Of a stretch of DNA of 64,000 nt, positions 21,061 to 34,300 are shown one piece after another. The stretch is from Ypsolopha sequella. Lineage: Eukaryota > Arthropoda > Insecta > Lepidoptera > Ypsolophidae. The stretch covers positions 17,620,898 to 17,684,897 of the forward strand of contig OW204009.1 in the NCBI GenBank assembly GCA_934047225.1. Reading direction: 5' to 3'. A model generated the notes under the pieces. That model did not search any database. It saw only the letters and a program-made list of their open reading frames with translations, and was not told where the DNA came from. Numbering within the stretch: position 1 is the first letter of the stretch; each line of letters starts with the position of its first letter. The translations under genes were made by a program, and so were the position numbers.

Positions 21061-22676
21061 ATGGAAGGATTACTAGATGCAGCAGGCGAGGGCTGCAGCC
21101 GTCAGCCTGATCTCAATATGATACAAGCGGAGATCAAACTTGAACCAGATATTAACGGAGATGATGATAGTACCTTCAACACTATGTAAGTTTAATTATA
21201 CATTTACATAAACTCACGCCTACCGCTGTCTCCCAGAGGGTTAGGCATGCTATGATCCTGACAGACCCCTGCCACATCCATCAATCTAGTCGCATTCTGT
21301 GTGCTTTTGAATTTAAGGCTATAAAAGTGATATGGATTCTGGGAAACCTAATTTTCGACAAGTTCTGGTTCAAGTGTTGATACGGGGGCATGAAGCAAGT
21401 TCTTTTTTCCCATAGTACACCCCAACCCGAATTTTAAATAAAAAGTACACCATACACATCAAAATATGTTTTTGTTTGATTAAAATCCAATAAGAATAAA
21501 TTTATTTCGGTCCACTTTGGGGCCGGCATCAGTTGAATGATGAAAGATTTGAATACAGAATGACATGAAATAAAAAAATAAATATATAACCTTATTACTA
21601 AATGATGAAATAGGTAGTATATGCATCGGATAACATAGAAAATTTCATAAATAATAACTTGCTATTCTGTGACATCTGACTAATATAAATTGTTCGTCTT
21701 CTCGTTTCTCGTTATTGAAAAACAAGTCTTTAAATTTTCCTTTCCTAAATAAATAAACTGCTGCCACAATATTTCGTATATTGTTGTTTATAATTATTAA
21801 ATTAAATGAAAATCCTTAAAAAGGCAAATATAAATATTTATTTCAAATAAGTAAGAATAAATCAAAGTTTAATATTTTTTTTATATTTACAGGGATTTTT
21901 TGGAACTAGCCGCTTGCACAGTTCAAACAAACCAAGAACCCATAGAATTTAGCTCCACAGATGCCATGGAGAACCCTAAAACAGGTCTCATGGTTTGTCT
22001 ACATTGCCTCGAAAACATGGAAAAGAACATGCTTTATGACCACATGGTAAACGCTCACAACTATAGACGAATCTTCTTTAAATGTCAAATTTGTAATAAC
22101 ATCTTTAAAGAGAAATGTCTTATGCTTGAACATAAGAAAAACTGCAAGTTACCTGCCAAAAAGAAGATGCGTAAATCCATGGCACAGTTGCTCAAAGAAG
22201 TAGAAGCAATCGTTTCGGAAGATTACTTTGAACACGGATCCTGCCCAGTCTGTATGATAGAACTTCCAAAAAGCGAGCTGAAGGAGCATTTAATTTCTGA
22301 GCATAACAAGCAGGAGTCCATCCTCTGTAACACATGCCTCCGTTCATTCAAATCCAACTTTACACTACGGGAACACATTAAATTGGTCCATTTAGCGGTG
22401 AAAGATTCAGAGGAGTGCGAGTTATGCGGTCAAAAGTTTCGTTCAGCAAAATACCTGTCCAATCACAAACGTAATGTCCACCCGCCGGGTGATAAGGAAT
22501 ACAAGTGCCACATTTGTGCTAAGATTTTTAAAAGTCGCTTGTGCTTGCATCAGCACTGTAAGTACGTACATCCCCCCGAGAGTGCATCAGTTGGTTGTCC
22601 GAAATGTCAGAAAGTGTTTAAAACTAAACTGAATTTGCAACAGCATTTAAAAGTTTCTCATGGGATGAGAAGGTAG
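21061..22676 (+). CDS. C2H2 zinc-finger protein, two exons
   Basis: Exons 21061-21185 and 21893-22676 (donor GTAAGT, acceptor ATTTACAG) join in phase at AT|G and give 302 aa. The first 75 residues are acidic and finger-free, with no ZAD visible. Seven Cys2His2-type fingers follow: CLHC-x11-H; CQIC, whose last ligand is Cys (EHKKNC, a C2HC variant); CPVC-x11-H; and four canonical ones (CNTC, CELC, CHIC, CPKC, each x12-H-x4-H). Linkers are short and irregular, not TGEKP, as is usual for insect lineage-specific factors. Likely a nuclear DNA-binding regulator; target unknown. AATAAA at 22726-22731 lies 50 bp after the stop. The 707-bp intron is ordinary AT-rich sequence. Confidence 0.9.
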
Positions 22677-22725
22677 ATTAATTTCAAATTTTCGTGACGT
22701 CATGGTCTGAATTGGGAGAATGTGC

Positions 22726-22731
22726 AATAAA
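22726..22731 (+). terminator. Polyadenylation signal of the two-exon zinc-finger gene
   Basis: AATAAA 50 bp after the stop codon, followed by a T-rich stretch. Confidence 0.65.
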
Positions 22732-23355
22732 TACATGAAATCTGTTCTATTCAATATGTAACTAATTGTATTTATCTATTGATACAAATAGAAAAAGAAA
22801 AAACAATAAATCTTTTTAATTATTTTTATTTTTAGAAAATATGCTTCTTCTTTTATTACCTAGTTTTATTATTTGTTCAAAATGCTACTAGGATAGGACC
22901 TTGTGTGTTATGATGCCTGTGTGCTTTAGCAATGCATGAGTGTGAGATGTACAATATATTTATACATTTGAGTACACACACAACACATCCTATCCTGATA
23001 GCATTTAGAAGGAATAACAACTTCAATTACAATTTGTAACTTAATCTAATAAAACAAATTAATAACTGAAAATTAACAAGAATCATACAAATAAAATAAA
23101 GTCACATTTGTCTCTGATATTTATTCAAAATGTGGGATATTTACAAATATGCATGTTTCATGTACCATTTTTAAACCATTCTCCATTATCTATTTCATTT
23201 GGTACATACCAGTAAGGTATCTGCCTTTTTGGGACTCGACACTTGAACCACCTTGACTGTCGTGACCTTCAGGATGGTTAGACCAAAGGAGATATGAAAA
23301 TCAAATTATTCGCATTATTAATTACCTATTTGTCACAATTTTCTGCCTATAATAT

Positions 23356-23460
23356 AATATAACCCAGCGTGCTTCCCGGATGCCCGCCGGGAGTGGCAAT
23401 GTCCTGGAAGGGCTTATCTCCAGCAGTGGACGAACTAGGCTGATGGATGGATGGATGGAA
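23356..23460 (-). repeat. LINE-derived 3' tail
   Basis: Minus strand reads CATCCATCAGCCTAGTTCG, then TCCACTGCTGGAGATAAGCC. The same piece occurs on the plus strand at 50050-50135. It is a very common tail in lepidopteran genomes, ending in a CATC-type simple repeat. Confidence 0.6.
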
Positions 23461-23495
23461 TAAAATATTTGTTTATTTCCTCATGGTTTTAGCAT

Positions 23496-23718
23496 AGGGT
23501 TGCCATTCGTCCCGGTACACTGGGACATGTCACTGGTTTCGAGGTCTGGTCCCTGTATATTAATAATGTAATGTAAATATTAACGACATTTCAAAAATTA
23601 TTTCTTTGGTTGAAATTCGTTTGGATTATAATTCAAAGATTTTATGTGTAGATAAAATGTGATATTTTCGAACAAAATGTCCCGGTTAGTAGGTACTCAA
23701 ACTATCATGGCAACCCTA
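23496..23718. mobile_element. hAT-type MITE
   Basis: Ends AGGGTTGCCAT and ATGGCAACCCTA with perfect 8-bp duplications TTTAGCAT at 23488-23495 and 23719-23726. 223 bp, no ORF. Shares its terminal motif with the element at 55108-55476. Confidence 0.88.
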
Positions 23719-23814
23719 TTTAGCATATTATCAACTAATAGGTACTTCCGATTTGCTACCTGAACTTTTTTAACTATAGCTAATTTATAGAAATTAAGGT
23801 TAAAACGTCAGTCG

Positions 23815-24150
23815 CTCGGTACAAAGTGCGCAACTTAACTTTGTTTCTCTTGTTCAAAAGTTAAAAGTGAAAAAGATATTGTTCTGTGGCAATTCACGTC
23901 AATAGTTCAGTATAAGTTAGCTTTTTGAAACAAAAACTTGAAATTGAATGCACAATTAGCCATGATTTTGCCTAAACAAACTTAAAACAGCATTTTAAGC
24001 TTGTTTGGACAAAATCGTGCATTTTATTTGAAACTGTTGATTCACAACCCTAACTCATACTGAACCTTTGGTGTGAATTGCCACAGACCAATATCTTTTT
24101 CACTTTTAATTTCTTAACAAGAAAAACAAAGTTAAGTTGTGCACTTTAAA
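23815..24150. mobile_element. Foldback MITE
   Basis: Arms of about 75 bp pair across the element: GCAACTTAACTTTGTTTCTC at the left and its near complement ending GTTAAGTTGTGC at the right; AGTGAAAAAGATATTG pairs with CAATATCTTTTTCACT. A second inner hairpin joins GCACAATTAGCCATGATTTTG to its complement near 24010. No coding content. Confidence 0.75.
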
Positions 24151-25325
24151 GCGCCCACACAAAAGTTTAGGCCTGTGTCTTCGCCGTGTAAGGCTACGGT
24201 CATAAAGGTTATAAAAAGTAGCAAATAGGTAGTTGATAATGTGAATAGATTTTCATATCTAATTTGGTCTAGCCGTCCAGATAGCCATTCATAAGCTTAC
24301 ACTAGATTGGCTTTCCTACCCAGGTTGCAACACTAACCTGTTCCAAAATCAACTGGTGTCGACTTTTTCAACAAGGACTTCCAAGGTTCGTGTAGGCACG
24401 TCAAAATTACAGATACACAACCATACTTAATCTAACGCAAAAATATCTTGGTCGCTACACGACGAAACCTGTTCAAAAACGTTGCAACCCGAATGTCATT
24501 ACCCCGCCTAGGGTTCTTTAATGAACGCACTTCTAACGGTCACTTTACTGTCAGAAGACTGTACCAGATGTCAGTAATAGACAGTTAACATTTTATTTGT
24601 TAAATTTACGACGTGGACGATACTACACGTTAAATAAGGCCATGTTTAATCATCAAAATTGTATTATCCTGGTTTTCTATGAGTTTTATTTAATTTTATT
24701 GATGTACTGTTTGTGACATTTTTTTTTATTTTTCTTTTTCTCCATGTAATTCTGATCTTTATTTAATTTTATTTTCCTGTGTAATATGATGTTGTTTTTA
24801 TGGAACCCAGTTCTGAAATAAATGATTTTTATTTATTTATTTATTTTAAATTTTCTACTGCTTTATTGTCTATACCGAATAACACTCCCAAATAAACATC
24901 CTTTCCATTAAATTGACCTGTAAGAATCATTTATTTCAGCGATAAAAAATCAAGAAGTAGCTAGCTATATTTAAAAGTGTCGCTAAACGTCCGCCGGCGG
25001 AATCACATTTGTATATCGTTATTATTCCGCCATTTTAAAGGATTTTTGCGTATGTCATCTGTTTCGCTCGGCTCCCTAATACCTGTGAATTTCATCCAAT
25101 CGAGGATCCGTTGGTTATGGCTCTCAGGAGAAGTTATTCAGTACAATATTGTTCAATAATATTAGTCCTCTTCTTATTTGTGGCCAATAGACCCACAGGC
25201 GAGTGAATCATTGCATTAATTCCCATTTTGGTCACAAAAAATCATAGTGGATTACCCAACTCTCCCGTCACAAAGAAAGTCCGAGAATGTCACAAAGGCC
25301 AAAATCTTCAGCTTCCTTATCAATT
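24151..25325. other. Intergenic between convergent genes
   Basis: Repeat-like AT-rich DNA; the stretch TAGGGTTCTTTAATGAA at 24510 recurs at 42760. A (TTTA)n run lies at 24826-24845. No exon supported. The 3' untranslated region of the 25.3-41.8 kb gene should end here. Confidence 0.4.
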
Positions 25326-28300
25326 TCAGTCTATACTGATGACCCTGCATGTTAGATCATTCCCTTCCTTACTAGCTCGCAGTATTCTCTCAAGTTGTGA
25401 GCTGGCGTCGTCCACTTCCTTCTGCGAGTACACATTGGATATGATACCCATCTGGGACTCTTCTTGTGGGGGATTTGGGATGTTTGCGGAAGGGTCTGTT
25501 GCGTCCTGTAAAAAAAGTTTTTTTTATTAAACTTTCGTTTCTAAGGTACCCATTTATTCCTCTTTCAAAGGAATCTGGGCTGTAACTATATGGATATAGC
25601 CGGCAGGAATTTCAGTTGTACAAATGATAAACTATTTGAAGAGTTGCGTTCTAATTGTCGAAAAACTGACAACATCCCATATGTTGGGATAAAATAAACC
25701 AATTTTTGCTATAATTTTATTGTTATGGACTTATAGATTCGACAACGAACTAGTGTCGAAGATGTCGGTAAACAAATGACGAGACTTAAGTGGAGATGTG
25801 CGGGACTTCTGGCTAGACGGGAAGACGGACGTTGGACTAGGGCAGTTACAAAGTGGCAAACAAGGCCACGAAAGCGGTCAGTGGGTAGACCGATGGCCCG
25901 ATGGCGAGACGATAGCATCAGGGCTGTTGGTGGGCAACGGATGAGGCTGGCGAGAGACCGACGAAAATGGCGTGGAGAAGAGGCTTATGCCAAACAGTGG
26001 GTGGATGTGGGTGGGCTGAATGATGATGGATTATTTTAAGTAAACGATATTCAGAACGGCTTGTGCATATAATAATTTTTTCGGAAAATAGTGAAGTTTA
26101 ATCAATGTATAATTATTGTGTCAGTTCAGGCTGCAAAAGCCTCTCGAGAATTTTATCTACAAGGTGTAACAGAAAGGTGTAACCATATTTGAAGAGCTTA
26201 TTCAGTCAATGGTATAGAACAACTTTTACTATGGAGCCAACCCTGAAATCTCAAAAAAAATATCTGCCCTTCCATACATTTCAGCCGAGCGGCATTGCAG
26301 TTTTCTATGAAAAGTTATTTTTTTTGTTCGAGATACAGTGTTTGTTCCATAGTAAAAGTTGTTCTATACCATTGACTGAATAAGCTCTTCAAATATGGTT
26401 ACACCTTTCTGTTACACGTTGTATAATGGTTCCATAGATATACGTCTGTAATTACTAGGCCTAGATCGCCGGTTTTGTTTTTGATAGCGTCTACCACTAC
26501 GGTTTTCATTATAGTACTTGGTAAGTAGCTACTATTCCAGGGTTAGAAATTAGGGCGTGTATTTCCTGCCCACACTCCAAAACATAGCCTATTAAAACTG
26601 AGGCAAGCAATTTTGTAATAAAGTATTGGAGTATTCAGCACCCATTACTGATTCATCGCCAACGAATCTAATTGCGCGGGGCTCAATCAAATCCAGGACA
26701 GCTAGCATGATCGAACTTGAGCTTTGTACACAGACAAAAGTTGCTCGGTATGTAACTTCGAGTAACATAAAATCAAATGAGTCTTACCATATAAGTGATC
26801 ACATCCATGGGTATTTTGTCCTCCCAATCTATATTACTAGAATTCATTTTTAGCTGAGAAGACGGTTCACCAAAGTTCATTCTAGGTTGTTGGGTCGTCG
26901 GTTGAACAGAAGTCGGCACCGGTTGTGAAGTCGCCATCGGTTGTGAAGTCGCCATCGGTTGCGGCGGCATTACTTCTACCTTTTTCTTATTACTATCATC
27001 GGGTTCATTCGTTTTTCTCTTCACGCCGTAAACGATCGGTTTCGCCGGGCGAATTCCGCCGAAAAACTTATTTTTGTTTGGAAGGATGTTGGGCCGTACA
27101 GATGCTGGAGACGTAGGGCTTGGTGCTATTTTGTTCAAACTGATCGGTAAGACTGGACCCTCATTAACCGAGTCCAAACAACCTACATTCATGAGTAAAG
27201 GTGGGGCATTTAGAGAATTAGATTCACCATTCACAAGTATGGTGGGTGGTGTAATTTGTGAGATAGTTCCAGAATTTGTCGTTTGTTGGAATATTGCCGG
27301 TTCTGGCATTTGCATAATTTCTAAGTGCCCATTTACTATTCTTCCAGGTAAACTTGGCACCAATAGCGTGCCGTCAGGTTGGGCTATTATTTGGTGCAGC
27401 AAAAAATTTGTACTCTCCGGACATTGTATTGCCAACTTCTGTCCTTCACCACAATCCGGGATGAAAACTGGATTTAATGTCGCATTCGGGTTTTGATTAT
27501 TTGGCAAACTGTTTGCACCAATCCCGACTGGTGTTACAAGATTTCGTACTGTTTTAGGTGCCGTTGTTGTTACAATAGGTGTTACCAGATTTCGTACAGT
27601 TTTAGGTGCCGTTGTTGTTACATCAGGTTCGTCGCTTGCCGTGGGTGGGACAAAGAAGTTGGGTTGTGAATTTCCGCTGGGAGCAAGTAATTTTTCGATG
27701 GGGACTGTATTGATTGCTCGTGGTGTGGTTTTCGTGTTTGGTTGTGCATTGCTTTCGTTTTTTGTTTTAGAATTTTTATATTTGCGTGTATTTTTGTTTT
27801 TACTTTGTTTCTTATTAGTTTTATTAGGTAGCCAATCGTCGTCATCATCGATGATATATATTTCAGTCTCGTCTTCATCTCCCACTCTGTAAAGAAAAAA
27901 CAAGAGTTTATTTAACAAAACAAGATTTTCAATAACCTCTTATTGGTACATAAGTGCATAATATTTACTGAAGCCGAATAATAAATGTACATTGAACTAA
28001 AATTTTATGGAAGCATAAACTCGCTTAAAAATTGACGCCACCATTTATGTGCCCAGGCGGGCAAGGCTTATATTTATGTGTATTGCGTTGACCAATCTTG
28101 CGCTGCGCGGTGCGCCGTCCGCACTAGTGAGCACAACAAAATTATAACAAAATGCCGGGTGGCACCGTGAAATGGTGCATAAGCAACCCGAGCAAACACT
28201 GCAAGAGTCATGGCATCAGTTTTTATGCGTAAGTATTCGAAATTTTCATAAATTTAAAACCAAAAACTCTAAAAACGAAATAACCTTATAAACGATTGAC

Positions 28301-31300
28301 ACATTATCACATGGCGTTTTACATTTTCGTATTTAATTCAAGAACATAAAAACTACGACTATATCCATTCTTTTCGGTCCGACTCAAGTTTATGATTGGC
28401 TGGAATCGGAATGGCGTGATTACAACTAGCCAATCATATTGCGATTATCGTAGTGAGCTAAGTACGTGTAGTATACTCCATAGCTGGGCATTAACTCGTT
28501 AATCCGTTAATCGTTAATTAACGAAGTTAATATTTTGATTAACGGATTAACTTTTAAGTTAACTTTTAAAAATGTTAACGGACACGTTAACTTCCGTTAA
28601 CATCAGTCAGAAGTCCGTTAATCGTTAATCCAATGGGTACAGCTACTATTTACCGCACGGCCGGCATCGCAACGCGGCGCGAAAAACAGGTTCAGACAAG
28701 TATGAAATGAAATGACAAGTGCCGGGCGGCGCGTGGCAGCGAGTGAAGTGAGACAAAAACAAAACTAGATAATAATATATTTTGCCGGCGCGTTGCGAGT
28801 GAGAAAACTGCGAAGAGATTTGTTTCGTTCGTTTGATCATTTCATTACTTAGCGCCGCGCCGGTACTTAGAGTGACGAGTGTTTTTTGTTATTATTTATT
28901 ATAATTATTACTGTCAGTCATCATTTGCGTGTTGATAAAAAAGAGTGCAGTTAGATAGAAAAAGTGTACTGTGCAGTGCAGTAATTAAAACCATATCAAC
29001 GAAGTTGGAAGACATGGAATCGGGTTCCAGTGGTCCTGATGACGAGAATCCATGGCCACATTTGACTGAGTATGTGGAATTTGTATCCAGATCGGGCCAG
29101 CAAATACTTTTTGCGTGTAAGCGATGCTTGCCGAAAGACACCAAAATAAAAGTTCATGTATCAAGCCTGAATAATTACCTTATGTTATGCCCGGCGATTA
29201 AATTACAAAGGACATCATTCATTTTGGGCTAAATCTGAAAGTGCCGGCCAATTAAAAATAATGTTATATTTCGTTAGAATATGTAATTATATTTATTTGT
29301 TACTATGAGACCAAAGCGGTAGGGTCATTCTCTGCTTTATTATATGAGTTTGAAAAATCGATATTTTTTTCTGGGCTAAATATGAAAGGCCGAACAAACA
29401 AAAATAATGTGATGTTTCATTAGAATATGTAATTATATTTATTTGTTAATGCAAGACCAAATCTATAGGGCCATTCTCTGCTTTACTATATGATTTCGAA
29501 AAAATCTATATATTTTATTCCTAAATATGAAAGTGCCGGTCAAACAAAAATAATGTTATGTTTCGTTAGAATATGTAATTGTATGTATTCCATACTATGA
29601 GACAAAATCTGTAGGGTCATTCTTTGCTTTATTCTGTGAGCAGCGGTATTAACAAAAATGCGGACCGGAGATTCCAATGTAAGATTAGCCTCAATATTCA
29701 AAATATCCAAATCAACTTTTCAAAGAATGTTGAAGAAAGGTCGTGAAGCATTGATGGCGGACTATGTGCCATCACGAGTTGTTTTCGACCACATGACCCG
29801 TGAAACTTGATAGTCGCAGAAATACTTTTTGGCAACCCAGACAGTCCTATCAATGAAAGGAAAGCTGTGACAATGTGCGATGGTACTCATATCTATCACC
29901 AAAAGAGCTCTAACTATTTCTACCAACGGAAATCGTATAGTAGTCACAAGTATCGTCACCTTCTCACACCAATGTTATTATGTATGCTGTGATGGTCATA
30001 TAATAGAGGTTTCTGGACCTCATGCTGCAACGATTTCTGATGCGGTGATTATGAACAACACGGTAGATAACGAAGAAGGCGGTTTTCATTGGTTCTTTAG
30101 GCTGGGAGACGTATTTATTTTAGACCGTGGATTCAGGGGACTTGGTGAGGCCCCTTGAAGACTACGGCTACGTAGTACATATGCCGGAGACAAAGAACCG
30201 AAGGAAACTGCAGCTTAGCACTGACCAAGCCAATAAGTCTCGGCTTGTGACCATTTATCGTTGGGTGGTCAAAGTCATAAGTTGTCCACAGTAACCGATT
30301 ACTAAGACATATGATGGACTACTTTAGAATTGCTGCAGCTCTTATAAAAGACTTCCATGTCCTGATTGACAATAATGTGCATGCTAATGAGTTTTTAAGA
30401 ATTATTAATGAAAGAATAACTCTGCCTAATATATTAGCAGATCTTGTCATCACTAATAACTACAGCAGAAGGAGAGCACATTTCTAGTCGATGACAGCCA
30501 ATACGCAAGAATTCGACCAGTTCCCCAGATTTACGCAAGAGCAACTGACATTGTTTACCTTGGGCAGCTATCAAATAAAGCAGGCTCGAAGCTGTTATGG
30601 GGAGCATATTCAATCTGATGGTGCGTTTATCATAGAGCTTGGTGGGTACGTGCCAGCCCAAGAGGTTCGGGAACTTAATGGAAGAGACCTTTGGCTTATA
30701 AGAGGTTGCATACAGTCAAGACACGTTCAAGCCAAAACTTACTACGTGTACATCACCGTTGAGCCTACTTTACTTGGAAGAGAAGCAATTCCTCATTACT
30801 ACTGTAACTGCAATATTGGAAGACGTACATTAGGATGATGTGCACACGTTATGACCATCATATGGTACAAAGGTTTTGCGCGGCATGATCCCACCATAGT
30901 TCCACCGGCAGATGGTCTAGAAAATATGATAGTCAGACAGAACGAATATTAACCTTTTTACTGTTTTTTTGTCGTCAAATAAATGTTTTATTTCATGTAA
31001 CCGTTTTTTATTCAGAGTTAAACCAATTAAATAATTATCTACTACGTAAGATAAGTGGAATTCAGGTTATTTTATCGAAAAAGTATGAATATGACCATTT
31101 ACAGCTGGTGAAAGAGTACAGGGAATAACCCTAGTGCATTGATCTCATAGTAAAATAGGTTCAAAACATCTTTTCTGCACAATAAATCATCAGTAATGTG
31201 ATATTTTTTCGAAAATTATTACAAAAAAAATAATTTTCGAAATCATCTAACTAAGCAGAGAATGACCCTACACCTTAGGTCCCATAGCAACAAATGAATA

Positions 31301-34300
31301 TAATATCACATTTTATCGAAATATAACATTTTTATTTTTTGGCCGGCACTTTCAGATTTAGCCCAAAAATGTATGAACGCTGAATGATGTCCTTTGAATT
31401 AAACAAGTATTTTGTTTTCTTCCTAACTTTCAGTTCCTTCCTAACATCATAAACCAACAGGTTTTATAAGTGTGAACAAAAAATTGTAAAAATGTGTGTA
31501 AAATTGCATTTTTAAATCGTTGCGTTAGTGATAACGCAACGATATAAAAATGCAATTTTACACATATTAACGGATTAACGATTAACGTTAACTTGCGTTA
31601 ATTCTTGCGAAATGTAACGCTTTAACGTTTAACGAAACTAACTTTTTTTGTAGCGGATTAACGATTAACGAAGTTAACTATTTGATTAACGGTGCCCAGC
31701 TATGGATACTCAAAATCAGACACAACCTCCGTGTCGTGGGGCCATAATTCTAGGAAGGGATGTACATTGTACTGAGATAGATTTCCATAAAATTTTAGTT
31801 CGTTGTAAATGTATTATTATTCTCTACTCATCATATTGAACAGACTTTATAACATTATCAAAATTCCCGGTAGTGTTTAATTTATAGGTGGTAGGTTTTA
31901 GTTTTATATATACGAGGGGAGGCTGAAAAGTAACCTACCTAACTATGAAAGAAAAGACGTAACTGGATAGTTTTTTTTTATTTTTCTATATAGTCCTTTG
32001 CTAGTAAAATGCACTTATTAAATTTTTCAAATATTGAATTTAAGCCATTAAAAAAAAAAAAACGGTTTGTCGTCAAAATAGTCAGAAACCGCTGCCTTCA
32101 TTTCGTCATCGGTCATAAATCTTCGTCGCCTGAGGTCTTTCTTGAGAAGTCTAAACAGAAAATAGTCACAGGGGGCTAGATCTGGACTATAAGGGGGGTG
32201 GTCAATGGTTTCGAAGCCATTGTCTTTAATTGCTAGCTTTGTTGTGCGTGCGGTATGCACTGGTGCGTTATCGTGCAAAATCAGAATTCCTTTGCTTAGT
32301 TTACCTCGCCGTTTTTCTTTTATTGTCTCTCTTAGTTGATATAATAAGTTTGAGTAATAATCAGCATTCATTGTAGTTTTTTTCGGTAAATAATCTATGA
32401 GCAAAATCCCTTCTGTGTCCCAAAAGATTGTAGCCATAAGTTTACCGGCCGATGGACAGACCTTAAATTTCCGAGGCGGCTTCTCATCCTTAAATTTCCA
32501 CTGTAACGACTCTTGCTTACTTTCCGGGTCCCATTGTCGAATCCAAGTCTCATCACATGTTACAATTCTAGAAATTATTTCTTCCTCTTTCCCTCGACTC
32601 ATGTCCAAAAACTCTTCGCAATATTTGACACGCCTCTCCATGTCAAATGCAGTCAACATTCTAGGGACCCAACGTGCACTAACCTTGGACATGTTCAAAT
32701 GCTCATGAATTATTTCATTGACTCGCTCTTTACTGACGCCCACATCTCTAGCTATCTCCCTCTGCTTCACTCGTCGGTCCTCTAATATTTTTTTTTTTCA
32801 CCCTGGCTACATTTTCATCGGTGACGGCCGAAACTGGTCTTCCGCTACGAGGATCATCTTCGAGGCTCTCACGACCTAATTTAAACTGCCTTGACCAAAA
32901 CTTTATAACAAATTCGGAAGATCACGAACTGCCAAACACACGTGACATACGCTGTCTGATCTCCGAAGGCGTATTCCCTTCTTTAGTCAAAAACTTAATC
33001 ACCGCACGCTGCTCGATTTTATCCAGTTTCACTTTTTCTACCGACATGTTCGAAACAATTGTAGGAGACAAATAAACGTGATGCAATAAACAATTGAATG
33101 TAATACATTTTGAAAATAGAATAACAAACGAATATATACCATACCAGCCAGCATTATTTTTGTATATATTTCTGACCAAGGAGATTACATATCAGCCGCC
33201 CTACGTATATATATTTTTTACTAATTATTTTACTAAAAACTAATATTGATATTTATATTATATACTTATAGTATTTAAACTAGTGTTTTGCGTGGTGCGC
33301 GGGCTGCAGGCAGCCCGCGTGAGTTATAATTGTTCTTTGTTGTACTCTATTCATTGTTGTTTGTTGTTGCATTTAGTTGTTGTTGTAACTTTTTCGTTAA
33401 CGTGACAGGACAAGGTATCGAGTAAAAAACACGTTTGAAATTGAGTTGCAACAAATTATCAGACGACATTCAAGTAATGGGCAGAAGTCAATTGTATCAC
33501 GAAATGTCATCGGCCATGATCGGGTGGGAAAAAAGTCATCGGTCATGATCAGTTTTCAAAATTGTCATCGTCGTAACCGTAATAGCGCGTTGAAATACGT
33601 GTGGTAACTTTGATTCAATTGAAGTGGACAAATATTTTGCTATTGTGTACTCTGACAGTTGTTAAAAGTCCAAAATCTTAACGGTCGAAATGTGCTTGAA
33701 CAAACTTTCAACGGAGTCGAATCCCGCTAAGCCCAATCTCAAACGTTTTCGAGATAGGTCCAAATGAAACAGTCTTGTACTGCCCCCGGGGTTAAGTGAA
33801 CTCGGCCTCCGGCCTCGCCACTTGGTACTGTTTGGCCTCCGGACGATTCCTCCGGAATCTTCCTCCGGGGTCGGCCTTCGGCCTCCCTAGAATGACATCA
33901 GATATGACTCTGGTGGCCGCGGTGTAGTGCTCGGCCGAAAAACTCGCATGTTCGGACTCCAAACGCTGCCAGCTCGGCCTTCGGCCTCACTGGCGCGTTC
34001 TCCGTCCTCACATGCTCGTTTTTCGGCCTCGCTATGGAGACACTTGTAGGCTCGGCCTTCGGCCTCGCCGGGATCCTTTACGCGAAATGTTTCCTCTGAC
34101 ATCTGTCAAGTGTCCAAACTGTCAACAGTCGAAATGTGCTTGAACCAATTCAACGTAGTCGAATCCCGCTAAGCCCAATCTCAAAGGTTTGGGAGATATG
34201 TCCAAGTGAAACAGTATTGTAATGCCCCCGGGGTAATGTGAACTCGGCCTCATGAACTCACATACTCGGCCTTCGGCCTCGTATGTTCGTTCATAGGCCT

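Larger units (their letters stand above)
28479..31705 (+). mobile_element. hAT-type element interrupted by a nested transposon
   Basis: Terminal repeats CATAGCTGGGCA (left) and its complement (right), with subterminal GTTAATCGTTAA repeats at both ends and the direct repeat ATACTC at 28473-28478 and 31706-31711. The ORF starting at 29014 encodes MESGSSGPDDENPWPHLTEY, then EFVSRSG and FACKRCLP, a BED zinc finger as found at the N-terminus of hAT transposases. It breaks at about 29205 where another element is inserted; no catalytic hAT domain is visible. Confidence 0.75.
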
